From UBA5078 sp033721235 (GTDB lineage Bacteria; Pseudomonadota; Gammaproteobacteria; Pseudomonadales; Pseudohongiellaceae), in the NCBI GenBank assembly GCA_033721235.1, contig JAWWAY010000010.1, forward strand, positions 1 to 64,000: DNA of 64,000 nt. Direction: 5' to 3'. The translations under genes were made by a program, and so were the position numbers. The notes beneath the pieces were generated by a model, which was given only the letters and a program-made list of their open reading frames with translations, was not told the DNA's origin and made no database searches. The first letter of the stretch is position 1. Each line of letters starts with the position of its first letter. Below, piece after piece: positions 50,490 to 59,862 of this stretch.

Positions 50490-51074
50490 CTACTGCACGA
50501 AGGCCTCTGGCAAGCGCAAATCCATGGATTCCCATACATAAGCCGCCGTTGGCTCCATGACCAAACCTTCCCAATTCCGGGTCGATTGCCCCCTGAATTT
50601 CATTTTTATGCGAAACCTTACGGTTTGCGTTGGTATTTGTTGATCGCCTTCGATGCGATACAGGGTGTCGGCATTATTGGCCACATAAACAAGCTCACCA
50701 GCATCTGGGTCGAAGTACCAGACCCTGCGCTCCATTGTCTCAGCATCATAACTCGTCAACTCACCCACATAATTAGAGGGCCTCTCCAACATAAGATCCA
50801 TGGGGTTGCTTCCCTCTAAGTCCTTAAGCTCGAGCCAGCCACCTCGTGCTATTCCGTTCATCATTTGCAAATTCACACCTGTGCGTAATTGCACGGTAAT
50901 CGCCAGAAAATTCGCTCTCTCAGCAGCTTCTGGAAATTCGGCAAAGCGGTTATAGGCCACAGACGCGGTAATGGCTACTACTAATATATAGCTTACAAGC
51001 TCAAAAAGAGTGAAACCTTTTGCTCTCTCTAGCCTCAAGGAGGCTTTCTGAGCTATTGCTCTCTCTCTATTCAT
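50490..51074 (-). CDS. mshF: MSHA biogenesis protein MshF (prepilin-like)
   Basis: MshF is a poorly characterised prepilin-like protein conserved in MSHA loci. The 194-residue protein has a long basic leader ending RAKG before FTLFELVSYILVVAITASVAY, so Glu5 is present. The body has WLELKDLEGSNPMDLMLERPSNYVGEL and VWYFDPDAGELVYV, a family-like stretch. It directly abuts mshG and is followed by the 244-base pilin leader region. Confidence 0.82.
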   Translation of the reverse strand: MNRERAIAQKASLRLERAKGFTLFELVSYILVVAITASVAYNRFAEFPEAAERANFLAITVQLRTGVNLQMMNGIARGGWLELKDLEGSNPMDLMLERPSNYVGELTSYDAETMERRVWYFDPDAGELVYVANNADTLYRIEGDQQIPTQTVRFRIKMKFRGQSTRNWEGLVMEPTAAYVWESMDLRLPEAFVQ

Positions 51075-52319
51075 CTATCTTGCCGCCGCGCCTAAATCCC
51101 AAATTGGCAGGAATACCCCTAACGCCAGCACCAACACCATGGCCGCGATAAACATAATCAAAATAGGTTCAATTGCCTCGCTCAAACGCCCAATATTATA
51201 TTCCACCTCTGAGTCGTAAAAGTCGGCCACTTCAAACATTAACTCGTCGATAGTACCGCTTTCTTCACCCACCGATATCATTTGCATTACCAGTGGTGTG
51301 AACATCTGACTATTATTGGCGGTCACGTAAAGAGACTCCCCGCGAGTGATGCCCTCCTGCATGCCCAGTATGCGTTTAGCAATAAAGGCATTACCTACAG
51401 CGCCTGCCACAATAGACATACCGTGTACGATAGGTACACCCGCCCGCAAAATCATAGCAAAAGCGCGAGAGAAGCGAGCTAAGGCAATCTGCTCGAAAAC
51501 AGTTCCGGCAAGCGGGAGACGCATCTTATATTGATCCCAAAAAAGCCGCCCCTTCTCCGTCTTAAGCCAATTACTCCAGGCTAGCACCATCGCTAGAGTC
51601 CCCCCTAGTACATAAGGCCAGTAGGCAACGGCAAAATCCGAAATCCAAATGAGGATACGGGTTTGCACCGGAAGCTCTGCCTGCAGCCGTCTAAAGGTGT
51701 CCGCAAAGGCCGGAATCACGAAGATGGTAATCACCACCATTGCGGCCGCAATAGTCAGCACCACAAATAATGGATAACGAGTCGCAGACTTAACCTGCTT
51801 TGCCGTATTTTTCTCTAATTCCAAATAGCGGCCAATCTGCTCAAAGGCCATATCTAAACGGCCAGTACTCTCGCCCACGCTTACTAGAGATAAAAACAGA
51901 GGGCTAAATATTTTTGGGTGACGACCAAGGGCTGCTGCTAAATCCAAACCACTTTCTAAGCCTTGTAATACATCTTGCAAGATGCCCTTAAACAAAGGGT
52001 TCTTCAAAGAGCCTTGCAGCCCGTTGAGTGCCCTATCCAAGGGTAGGCCCGCCTTCATCAAGCTTTGCATTTGACGGGCAAAAACGATTAACTCATTGGG
52101 CGGTATTTTATTACCCGCCAATATGGCATTTAACTTCGCAAGACCCGTTAGCTCATCCCCTGCAGACTTTTTCGCGGCACGCTCCACCTGTTTAATTTCA
52201 ATAGGCGTTATATTCTGGCCCAGTAATTCATTGGCCAAAATATCAGAAGACCCAGCATCGACAGTGCCAGACACCAAGGTGCCCGACATATTTCTAGCTT
52301 TGTATTCGAATCTGGGCAT
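51075..52319 (-). CDS. mshG: MSHA inner-membrane platform protein MshG
   Basis: MshG is the PilC/GspF-type inner-membrane platform that couples the ATPase to pilin insertion. The 414-residue protein starts with the short N-domain MPRFEYKARNMSGTLVSGTVDA. It has two copies of the GspF domain (about 75-195 and 275-400), each followed by membrane helices. Signatures are FARQMQSLMKAGLPLDRAL, SVGESTGRLDMAFEQIG, FSRAFAMILRAGVPIVHGM and ISVGEESGTIDELM. Length is standard. Confidence 0.94.
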   Translation of the reverse strand: MPRFEYKARNMSGTLVSGTVDAGSSDILANELLGQNITPIEIKQVERAAKKSAGDELTGLAKLNAILAGNKIPPNELIVFARQMQSLMKAGLPLDRALNGLQGSLKNPLFKGILQDVLQGLESGLDLAAALGRHPKIFSPLFLSLVSVGESTGRLDMAFEQIGRYLELEKNTAKQVKSATRYPLFVVLTIAAAMVVITIFVIPAFADTFRRLQAELPVQTRILIWISDFAVAYWPYVLGGTLAMVLAWSNWLKTEKGRLFWDQYKMRLPLAGTVFEQIALARFSRAFAMILRAGVPIVHGMSIVAGAVGNAFIAKRILGMQEGITRGESLYVTANNSQMFTPLVMQMISVGEESGTIDELMFEVADFYDSEVEYNIGRLSEAIEPILIMFIAAMVLVLALGVFLPIWDLGAAAR

Positions 52320-52353
52320 AATTTTACTCAGGCGTTAAGTGTCTGTATTCGCA

Positions 52354-54111
52354 TCAAGCGTCTAAAACTAGCTGACCGGCATCTTGGGCTATCTCAACAT
52401 CGCTTTCATCTACCTGCTCGGCCACCACGAAAACTTCGGCCAAGCTCGTAATACCCGCCATCGCCTCTTTCAAGGCACTCATAACAAGTGGTTGATAACC
52501 CTTGCTACGCTTGGCTGCTTTCACGAAATCCGAAGAGTCACTACGACGAAGAGCGTCGGCCATTTCCTCGTTCACGATAAGAAGCTCGAAGACCCCTATT
52601 CGTCCTCGGTAACCGGTGTTATTGCAACGGTGACAACCGGATGCCTCTTTCAGGCAAGCCCCCTCTTCAAGAGTGATACCTGCTACTTTTTGGACCCAAG
52701 CTCTTTCCCGTGAGTCTGGGTTATAATCCATCGCGCAATTGTCACAGAGTCGGCGCACCAAGCGCTGAGCTAAAACAGCCTTGACTGCCGTTGCCGCTAA
52801 GAAGCTTTCCGCTCCCATGTCGACAAGACGCATAGCACTGGAGACGGCGTCATTGGTATGTAAGGTGGACAGTACCAAGTGACCTGTCATCGCGGCGCGC
52901 AGGGCAATCTCTGCCGTCTCTGTATCTCGTATCTCACCTACCAGCAGAATATCTGGGTCTTGACGCAGTGCAGCTCGCAATACTCTGGCAAAGGTAAGAT
53001 CTATCTTGGGGTTTATCTGCACCTGATTAATACGCTGCAGACGATATTCCACCGGGTCCTCAACGGTAATGATCTTCTTACCAACATCGTTTAATTCCTG
53101 CAAAGCCCCATAAAGCGTTGTCGTCTTACCCGAGCCAGTAGGACCGGTTACCAGTATCAAGCCATGGGGCATATGAATCATATTGCGGAAACGTTCAAGA
53201 ATTTCCGGCGGCATTCCTACATTTTCTAAATTGGTCACACCGCCAGTCTGATCCAGTAAGCGCATAACAACCGATTCGCCGTGCTCCACCGGCATTGTCG
53301 ATAGACGCACGTCAATTTTGCGGTCTTTAATTCGTAAGCTAAAGCGACCATCTTGAGGCAGACGTTTCTCAGAAATATCCAGGCCCGACATCAACTTCAA
53401 ACGCAGGACCAATGCCGAGGTAATACGACGTTCTTTTACAACTTGCTCCTGCAATACACCATCGACCCGCTGGCGAATACGCAGCACATTCTCGTCCGGC
53501 TCGATGTGCACATCCGAGGCTCGCACTTGCACGGCATCCTGAAAAATAGACTGCAGCAGCTTAACTACCGGCGCATCGCCATCGCCCGCATCGGGCACAA
53601 GAGACGCTAGATCAAACTGACCATCGGTCATTTCTTCTTCTAGTTCTTCGGCGAAACTGGCAATTTCGTCTGTGCGTCGATAGACCAAGTCCATTGTGCT
53701 AAGCAGCTCGCTCTCGCGCACTACGGCCTGTTCTATAGGCTGCTGTAAGATTCGCTCCAGAGCATCGAAGGCATATATATCAAGAGGGTCTGCCATGCCT
53801 ACCAGCAAAGCGCCCTTCTGCTCGTTCAATACAATCGCACGATATCGACGTGCAAAAGTTTCCGATAACCTTTGCACCACCTCTACATCAAACTTATAGC
53901 GGCGCAGGTCAACAAATGGAATCTGCAACTGTTCTGAGAGAAAGCCCAGAAAGCGATCCTCATCCACAAAACCCATATTGATAAGCGTGCGTCCAAGCCT
54001 AAGCCCCGTCGTTTTCTGCTTCTGCAAGGCCTGCTGTAATTGGTCTTCGCTGATCACCTCATTTTGTACCAATAGGTCGCCAATACGAATTTTTTGCTTT
54101 CTTCCTACCAT
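52354..54111 (-). CDS. mshE: MSHA assembly ATPase MshE with c-di-GMP-binding type N-domain
   Basis: MshE powers MSHA pilus extension. The 585-residue protein has an N-terminal MshEN domain with its two repeat motifs, RIGDLLVQNEVISEDQLQQA and LRLGRTLINMGFVDEDRF, followed by LSEQLQIPFVDL. In Vibrio cholerae this domain binds c-di-GMP. The GspE-type motor has Walker A GPTGSGKTTTLYGAL, the Asp box and Walker B DPDILLVGEIRDTETAE, and HLVLSTLHTNDA. A tetracysteine metal motif is made of CDNC and CHRC. All catalytic elements are present. Pilus extension is therefore probably c-di-GMP dependent, an inference from family. Confidence 0.95.
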   Translation of the reverse strand: MVGRKQKIRIGDLLVQNEVISEDQLQQALQKQKTTGLRLGRTLINMGFVDEDRFLGFLSEQLQIPFVDLRRYKFDVEVVQRLSETFARRYRAIVLNEQKGALLVGMADPLDIYAFDALERILQQPIEQAVVRESELLSTMDLVYRRTDEIASFAEELEEEMTDGQFDLASLVPDAGDGDAPVVKLLQSIFQDAVQVRASDVHIEPDENVLRIRQRVDGVLQEQVVKERRITSALVLRLKLMSGLDISEKRLPQDGRFSLRIKDRKIDVRLSTMPVEHGESVVMRLLDQTGGVTNLENVGMPPEILERFRNMIHMPHGLILVTGPTGSGKTTTLYGALQELNDVGKKIITVEDPVEYRLQRINQVQINPKIDLTFARVLRAALRQDPDILLVGEIRDTETAEIALRAAMTGHLVLSTLHTNDAVSSAMRLVDMGAESFLAATAVKAVLAQRLVRRLCDNCAMDYNPDSRERAWVQKVAGITLEEGACLKEASGCHRCNNTGYRGRIGVFELLIVNEEMADALRRSDSSDFVKAAKRSKGYQPLVMSALKEAMAGITSLAEVFVVAEQVDESDVEIAQDAGQLVLDA

Positions 54112-54114
54112 ATC

Positions 54115-55368
54115 TTAATTCTGCCTGATGGCGTTGATACGCTCTTGACTTAATCGACGCAGATTAGCACTTAAACCACCTAGCCTAATTGCCTGCTCAT
54201 ACGCCTGAGCCGCCTCAAAGCTGCGCCCCAATGCGTCCAGCGACGCCGCCCTACCGTACCACCATCTTGCCTGCTCTGGGCTATAAGTATTAAGCCCCTC
54301 ATAAACGGCTAAAGCCTCATCGAACTGCTTACTGGCTAGAAGACTCGCCGCATGCAATTCGTGATATTCAGAGTCACTGGCGATAGTGGGCGCCCTCACG
54401 CTAAGCAAATCTGCCGCATCATTGGACACACCTGCAGCCATTAGAATTCGAGCCTTTACCTTCTTATAACCGTTATAATCTGGTGCAATCTGCAAACCGG
54501 CATCCACCAGGTTCAATGCTTCAATACTATCGCCTTGCTGAAGGAGTAATTTAGCAAGGGTTTCTCGAGACTGGTGAGCTTCAATATTTTCTTGGCTGAA
54601 TTGGCGAAGTGCATTTAACGCTGCACCGCGCTGGTTCTGTTGCCACATGCTTAAAGCCTGTTGCACTTGCTGGCGATCCCTATCACGGAAACTCAATTCA
54701 GTTGGACTACGCACAACTGCTGGCTCGCTCACAGGAGCCTCCGTTAACGCCGGCTGCTCGGTGCTGATGGCGGGTGTCGAAGCTGACTGAAGCGCGGAAG
54801 ACTGCTCGGCCACGCTACTACTGTTAGTGGGCGTACTGTTAGTGGGCGAAGCAATTGTAGAAGGATCTGCCTGGGCAATCTCTTCCTGAGTAGTCTCTTG
54901 AGGCTCGCTATAGGCTTGCGTCTGCTCCGGAAGCAAATCTGGAACCACGGTCGCTTGCGACACAGTCGTTGTCCCTTGCGACTCCTGCGCTAGCAATGCG
55001 CGATTTTGTTCTTCTAAACGCTGAAGCCTCTCAGTCAACCGCTGCAACTCTATTGCGGCAGCATCGACAGCTGGCGCCTGACGCTGTACCGTATTTTCGA
55101 CCACCGGCTGCGGCTGTACGGGCTCCGGCATTACTGCAACAGTCTGCACTGGCTCATCACGAAGTAGTACGACACCGAGCACGGCAACCATCGCCAACAC
55201 AGCACCTACAGCCACGGCAATGACTACCTTCACGGCGTTTGAGGATCCTCTATATGAAGAAGACTCGCCATCGCTTGCAGGAATCAGTTTTGCTGGGCCG
55301 GAGCCTGTGCCCGGCGCATCGCGCCTCCTAGCATCCAAATCGCGCAGCATATCATTAACGAGGCTCAT
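54115..55368 (-). CDS. mshN: MSHA biogenesis protein MshN (TPR)
   Basis: MshN is a single-pass inner-membrane protein with periplasmic TPR repeats. The 417-residue protein begins MSLVNDMLRDLDARRRDA, the conserved MshN/GspB-like start. It has one membrane helix at about residues 46-70 (VKVVIAVAVGAVLAMVAVLG), a long Gln/Ser/Thr/Pro-rich linker, and several TPR units from about 235 to the end, including LVDAGLQIAPDYNGYKKVKA. It overlaps mshM by one base and lies three bases before mshE. Confidence 0.9.
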   Translation of the reverse strand: MSLVNDMLRDLDARRRDAPGTGSGPAKLIPASDGESSSYRGSSNAVKVVIAVAVGAVLAMVAVLGVVLLRDEPVQTVAVMPEPVQPQPVVENTVQRQAPAVDAAAIELQRLTERLQRLEEQNRALLAQESQGTTTVSQATVVPDLLPEQTQAYSEPQETTQEEIAQADPSTIASPTNSTPTNSSSVAEQSSALQSASTPAISTEQPALTEAPVSEPAVVRSPTELSFRDRDRQQVQQALSMWQQNQRGAALNALRQFSQENIEAHQSRETLAKLLLQQGDSIEALNLVDAGLQIAPDYNGYKKVKARILMAAGVSNDAADLLSVRAPTIASDSEYHELHAASLLASKQFDEALAVYEGLNTYSPEQARWWYGRAASLDALGRSFEAAQAYEQAIRLGGLSANLRRLSQERINAIRQN

Positions 55369-56291
55369 TAGGCGGCTCCGTTATAGTAGGTAATCAAATA
55401 GGCTAGTAACAGGCCACAGCCAACAAGAACCATCCCCGCTACCAACATGGGTTTGAAAGAGGGCTTAGGTAGGTCGACACCTTCTGTATCTTCAACCGCA
55501 CTGCGAACATACGCACTATCCACATTGCGCTCACCCTTGCCGTAGGCAACCATAAGTGCCTTGTGGCACAGTATATTAATCACCCTAGGAATACCGCGAC
55601 TGGTTTCGTAAAGCAGATCAATTGCCTTGCGCCCGAATAAGGCAGATCCATTATAGCCTGCCGTAGCTAGACGATGACTCACGTAGCGGTCAATGCCATC
55701 TCTGTCCAGGGATTCCAAATGGTAGGAGAACGTAATTCTTTGTAATAACTGGCGCAGCGATTTTTCTTTTAACATCTCATCAAGTTCTGGCTGAGCAAAC
55801 AGCACCACCTGAAATAGTTTAGCCTTCTCCGTTTCGAGATTAGTTAACAGCCGCAAAGCTTCCAAAGTCTTCTCTGGCATCGCATGAGCCTCGTCGATAA
55901 ACAAAACGACCTGCTTACCATTGGCAGCATGCTCCATTAACTTATTACTAATTTTTTTGAGCAGGCTATGATGACCGCTATCTGGGTCTTCTTCCAAGCC
56001 CAGCTCTTCGGCAAAAGCGAGAAACAAACCTTTAGGACTGAGTACAGGGTTGGCAATATAAGCCGTCACATAGGTGTCGGAATCCTCTTCAAGGCTGTTG
56101 AGAACCTTACGGCAGAGCATAGTTTTCCCTGTGCCCACCTCACCGACAACCTTGATAAAACCTTCGCGGTTGGCAATGGAGAGCATCAGCATATTATAGG
56201 CCTTTTGATAACTGGCCATGCTAAGGAAGAACTGTGTGTTTGGCGTTAGGGAAAAAGGCAATTCCTTTAAACCAAAATGTTCCAGATACAT
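55368..56291 (-). CDS. mshM: MSHA biogenesis ATPase MshM (ExeA/GspA-like)
   Basis: MshM resembles ExeA/GspA, AAA ATPases that help secretin assembly in peptidoglycan. The ATG at 56291 gives 307 residues beginning MYLEHFGLKELPFSLTPNTQ, the classic ExeA-type start; a TTG seven codons upstream is possible but lacks support. It has Walker A GEVGTGKTMLCR, Walker B VVLFIDEAHAM, GIPRVINILCHKALMVAYG, and a C-terminal membrane helix (MLVAGMVLVGCGLLLAYLITY). It lies between the secretin mshL and mshN. Confidence 0.92.
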   Translation of the reverse strand: MYLEHFGLKELPFSLTPNTQFFLSMASYQKAYNMLMLSIANREGFIKVVGEVGTGKTMLCRKVLNSLEEDSDTYVTAYIANPVLSPKGLFLAFAEELGLEEDPDSGHHSLLKKISNKLMEHAANGKQVVLFIDEAHAMPEKTLEALRLLTNLETEKAKLFQVVLFAQPELDEMLKEKSLRQLLQRITFSYHLESLDRDGIDRYVSHRLATAGYNGSALFGRKAIDLLYETSRGIPRVINILCHKALMVAYGKGERNVDSAYVRSAVEDTEGVDLPKPSFKPMLVAGMVLVGCGLLLAYLITYYNGAA

Positions 56292-56313
56292 AGTAGGCGT
56301 CTCGTTTAGCAAC

Positions 56314-58041
56314 CTAGTTTTTAAAAGGATCTAGCTCGCGGTTAATCTCTTTAATCCTGTCGTTGCGCTCACGGAGCAATCGCTGCTCCGCTTGATCGGA
56401 TCCAATGATTGGGCGCAGCAAAATAATAAATTCGCTCTTCACAGTAGAGCGTCGACGCTGATCGAAAGCGGCGCCAATCGCTGGCAGGTTGGCTGCATAG
56501 GGTATGCCTGCAGCATCATCAACAGAACGCTCGTAAGCCAAGCCGCCTAACATCACTATCTTGCCATTCTGTGCTCGAATAACACTGTCGAGCTCACGGA
56601 CAGAGGTCTTAGGCGTTGGCACTTGTTCACCGCCTACAGGCTTGGACTGCTCCGTCACTGTAGTAATCGTTGGATGGATATGTAAAGTAATTGTGCCGTC
56701 CTGACTGATCTGGGGCGTAATATCCATAGAAATACCCGAGAAGAAAGACTGTAATGTATTATTCGTATTCTGGGACACAGATTGACCGGTGCTCACCGTA
56801 CTGGTACCAGAGCTTGTCTGAAAATATTCTTGGTCGCCGTCTTGGAATACGGCTTTCTGGTTATTAAGAACTTTTAGGCTTGGACTAGACAATACCTGAG
56901 TAGTACCTCTAGATTCCAGCAAGCGGAAAACGGCGCCAAAGTCTGTAAAATCCGTTGCAATCGTTAAGGGGTTGGAGATGCCGTCCAAGGCGTTTTCCTG
57001 AGGACTGCCGAACTCAGCGGTAATGTCTTGATTTACGCCGATTCCGTCACTGCCTATAGTGTCGAAATCAATAGCCGATTGATACCCCTTATTGAGCACC
57101 ACTTCTAGGAATTGTACCTGAATGGTAACCTCACGGCTGAGTATGCCTTGCGCTGCATTGATGTATTGAGAAACTTTTTCTAAATCTTTTGGAGAAGCGG
57201 TCACCATTACCACGCCAATCTGCGGCTGCACCACAACGCTCCCATCTTCTTCAATCATCGACCCAATAGTCGTTTCGATGTCGCCCCAAAAATCTGTCGA
57301 GGTATTAGTGCTGACTTGACCACCGCCGCCAGAGGAGGAACCTCCTCCTACAGAGCCCCCAATCGCTCCGCCGCCAAGGCTGCCACCACCGCCTCCAATC
57401 GTTCCGCCCCCAATCGCTCCGCCGCTTACGCCGCCGATACCACCAACACTGCTTCGTCCTCCGCTCGAGCTAGAGTTACCACTACTTACGGATACGCTCG
57501 AACTCCCTGAGCGGCTGATATCTAGATAATCGATAGTAAAAATTCGAGTTTGTGCAGTTGGCTCATCGATCTGATAAATATTCCCGCTACGCGTAATGGT
57601 GTAACCATAGGCATCCTGCACGGCGCTCATGACCTCATCGATCGTAACATTGGGCAAATTAATACTAATGCTCCCCTCCACATCGGGGCTCACCAACACA
57701 CCAAGATCCGTTCCCGCAACTAAATTATTAAAAAACTCGCGCGCATCCTCACCATTCGCCGCTATATTGAAACGATCTTCTACTGGCACTAATAAATCAT
57801 CTGCGATGGATAGCCCTGGCACCAACTCTTCTAAAGCTTGCTGGCTCGCCATCTCATTACCCGTGTCAGCATGGGAGGCTTCGGCCCTGTCCAAGATAGT
57901 CTGCATATCTTCAAGCAGCTCGGTATTAGGCACCGGTCGAGCACCCGTGATGGAGCACGCAACAAGAGAAAGGCATAGCAACAGGCTCAGCCCTTGCCTT
58001 GCAAGACGCAGAACCAAGCTCTGTGTTCTAACTTCTACCAT
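56314..58041 (-). CDS. mshL: MSHA secretin MshL
   Basis: MshL is the outer-membrane secretin of the MSHA system. The ATG at 58041 with GGAG 8 bases before gives 575 residues; a longer open frame upstream would overlap mshK and is rejected. The signal has a lipobox, LSLVACS. Then come the STN/N0 domain (DAREFFNNLVAGTDLGVLVS), a Gly/Ser-rich loop around residues 180-245, and the secretin core from about 295 to 540 with REVTIQVQFLEVVL and VIRAQNGKIVMLGGLAYER. It is a paralogue of PilQ (1055-3361) but lacks AMIN domains. Confidence 0.94.
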   Translation of the reverse strand: MVEVRTQSLVLRLARQGLSLLLCLSLVACSITGARPVPNTELLEDMQTILDRAEASHADTGNEMASQQALEELVPGLSIADDLLVPVEDRFNIAANGEDAREFFNNLVAGTDLGVLVSPDVEGSISINLPNVTIDEVMSAVQDAYGYTITRSGNIYQIDEPTAQTRIFTIDYLDISRSGSSSVSVSSGNSSSSGGRSSVGGIGGVSGGAIGGGTIGGGGGSLGGGAIGGSVGGGSSSGGGGQVSTNTSTDFWGDIETTIGSMIEEDGSVVVQPQIGVVMVTASPKDLEKVSQYINAAQGILSREVTIQVQFLEVVLNKGYQSAIDFDTIGSDGIGVNQDITAEFGSPQENALDGISNPLTIATDFTDFGAVFRLLESRGTTQVLSSPSLKVLNNQKAVFQDGDQEYFQTSSGTSTVSTGQSVSQNTNNTLQSFFSGISMDITPQISQDGTITLHIHPTITTVTEQSKPVGGEQVPTPKTSVRELDSVIRAQNGKIVMLGGLAYERSVDDAAGIPYAANLPAIGAAFDQRRRSTVKSEFIILLRPIIGSDQAEQRLLRERNDRIKEINRELDPFKN

Positions 58042-58093
58042 CTTTACTCCAACTGTTTTAGACGCCGCTTTAACAAAGCGGCGCGTAATCTTG

Positions 58094-58462
58094 TTAATTC
58101 TGCGGCACGAGTGTTCTAAAGGTGGCGCGGAACGTACTAATATCGATTGACTCACCATCTACATCCAGAGTCACCGTATCTTTGTCAATTTCTTTCACTA
58201 ATGCGCCGTCGACTGTATCGCCCTCAGCAACGGTTTGACCATTTACCACAGCCACATCTACTTCGCCCCCAGTGCGAATAAAACTCACCGAATAACTCAC
58301 TTGCCCTACACGGCCTTGCTCGGGAGAAATTCGGCTCGCTCCCGCAGGCTGCAGGGGGTCTCTATAGACCACTCCAGCAATTACGATGGTCTCCTGAGCT
58401 ACCGCCCCATAGCACAAGAGATATAGCAAAAAAGTCATAGCGAGCTTACTAAACACCGACAT
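58094..58462 (-). CDS. mshK: MSHA biogenesis protein MshK
   Basis: MshK is a small periplasmic protein analogous to PilP/GspC that connects inner-membrane parts to the secretin. The 122-residue protein has a signal peptide (MSVFSKLAMTFLLYLLCYGAVAQ) and one beta domain with DPLQPAGASRIS, VAVVNGQTVAEGDTVDGALV and DKDTVTLDVDGESIDIS, a PilP/GspC-like fold. It overlaps mshJ by 14 bases. Confidence 0.85.
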   Translation of the reverse strand: MSVFSKLAMTFLLYLLCYGAVAQETIVIAGVVYRDPLQPAGASRISPEQGRVGQVSYSVSFIRTGGEVDVAVVNGQTVAEGDTVDGALVKEIDKDTVTLDVDGESIDISTFRATFRTLVPQN

Positions 58463-59093
58463 AACTCTCCTCGGAACTCAAGGTATGCAGTTCAAGCCTA
58501 ACTGTCGCGCTTGGCCACTGGGTTGGCACAATGCTGATAGAATCCCAATAAAAATTCTCTGTTAAGCTCTCTAGATAAACCAAGTATTGTAGGGTGCTTA
58601 AGTAATCCCCCTCGAACTCCAAAGACAGATTATGGCGAAACACGCTCTGCCCTCCCGCGCCGCCAGTGATGCGCTGCGCCCCGCTATTCTCAACCCGTCT
58701 CAAATATAATTTGTCGTTAATATTCAAAACATCGGTGAGTAGTCTGTTCATTTCCACAGGACCAATCACACTGCCAGTCAAAGCATCTAATTCCTCACGG
58801 GCACGAGACTCTCTTTCTATCAACTGGGCCAACTCTGCTCTAGCAGCTTCGTTAGGATCCCGAAGGGTGCGCGTTTCTGCCCGCTGCTGACGAGCCTGCA
58901 AACTGGAAAGACGCGTCTCATCGGTACTTATTTGCTGGGTCAATCTAGCGATATCTGCCTTTACAGGGTCGGATACCAAAATTAAGTACAAATACGAAAT
59001 CCCGACACAGACGATAAAAGCGATGATCGCCTTCTCGGCCGGAGGCCTTTCCTCGAATGCCTTTTTAAGTTTCACCATCGGCTTATCGGCCAT
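58449..59093 (-). CDS. mshJ: MSHA biogenesis protein MshJ (PilO-like)
   Basis: MshJ is the PilO/GspM-like inner-membrane alignment protein of the MSHA machine. The ATG at 59093, with GGAGG 6 bases before, gives 214 residues beginning MADKPMVKLKKAFEERPPAEKAI; a longer frame overlapping the previous gene is rejected. There is one membrane helix (about 25-42), a coiled coil, and a ferredoxin-like domain with SLEFEGDYLSTLQYLVYLESL, the counterpart of the PilO signature. Confidence 0.9.
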   Translation of the reverse strand: MADKPMVKLKKAFEERPPAEKAIIAFIVCVGISYLYLILVSDPVKADIARLTQQISTDETRLSSLQARQQRAETRTLRDPNEAARAELAQLIERESRAREELDALTGSVIGPVEMNRLLTDVLNINDKLYLRRVENSGAQRITGGAGGQSVFRHNLSLEFEGDYLSTLQYLVYLESLTENFYWDSISIVPTQWPSATVRLELHTLSSEESYVGV

Positions 59094-59856
59094 TACGTGC
59101 CTCCAAGACAAAACGATAGGCTTGAGCCTCTTGTGTGAGGGCACGCCCATCGTCAACAAGACGGCCCGCTCGCTCCAATGCTTGCTCCGCCCTAACTAGC
59201 TCCGGGCTGTCCGAGCTTAACTCCGCTCTAGGCGCCGAATTACTAGCGCCAGCATTAGACTGCTGCGCTTCGTCCGAGTCCGATGCCTCACGACTAAAAC
59301 TGGGAGCAGTGCTGCTAATTCGGGAGAACCGCCAACCCTCACTCTCGCTCCAGCCAGAACTGAGCCTATCGACGAATTTGGGCACCATTGCGCCTTCTTC
59401 TGCCCGCCCCTCTAGAGAAGCAGTATTTCCCGAGTCAGTTATCGAAATGCTAGTCAACCAAATGCCCTCGAAGGACGCTCGGGACATATTCATAAGATGC
59501 TCGGAAAACCCAGAAATATTCCCTTGAGCCAAGTTCGCCAGAGTACTCAGCGTTCCTTCTAGCTGCTCTAGGCTCGCCTCTCTCTCACTTAATTCTCTAA
59601 CTAGCGCTGGGTCCGTAGCCATGCCGGCCAAGGCCTCTTCAATCTGTTCTGTTACGCGAGTTTGAGCAGCTACCGCACGCGTTACTCGGCCTTGCTCTTG
59701 CTCCAGCAAATAACGACGCCCGTAATCAATACCCGATAGCACCGCAAGCAATACCACCACCATAGCCACAATAGCCCCAAAACGAGAGGCAGTTAGCCAG
59801 TCGTTGCGGGGCCGGTACTCGGGCAAATATAGGTTAACTTGCTGTATCATACTCAC
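59083..59856 (-). CDS. PilN-like MSHA protein (MshI2 position)
   Basis: This 257-residue protein has the PilN layout: MIQQVNLYLPEYRPRNDW at the start (an INLLP-like motif for binding the actin-like partner), one membrane helix at about 27-46, a coiled coil, and a ferredoxin-like domain (SFEGIWLTSISITDSGNTASLEG). A Ser/Asp/Glu-rich segment and a second coiled coil follow. It starts at a GTG (59856) or the ATG two codons later. It sits between mshI and mshJ, the place of mshI2 in some MSHA loci. Confidence 0.85.
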   Translation of the reverse strand: MSMIQQVNLYLPEYRPRNDWLTASRFGAIVAMVVVLLAVLSGIDYGRRYLLEQEQGRVTRAVAAQTRVTEQIEEALAGMATDPALVRELSEREASLEQLEGTLSTLANLAQGNISGFSEHLMNMSRASFEGIWLTSISITDSGNTASLEGRAEEGAMVPKFVDRLSSGWSESEGWRFSRISSTAPSFSREASDSDEAQQSNAGASNSAPRAELSSDSPELVRAEQALERAGRLVDDGRALTQEAQAYRFVLEARNGR

Positions 59857-59862
59857 TTGCCT

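Noticed and set aside
56314..58158. Longer mshL start at 58158
   Set aside because: It would overlap mshK and place about 39 residues before the lipoprotein signal; the ATG at 58041 has a ribosome site and gives a normal lipobox.
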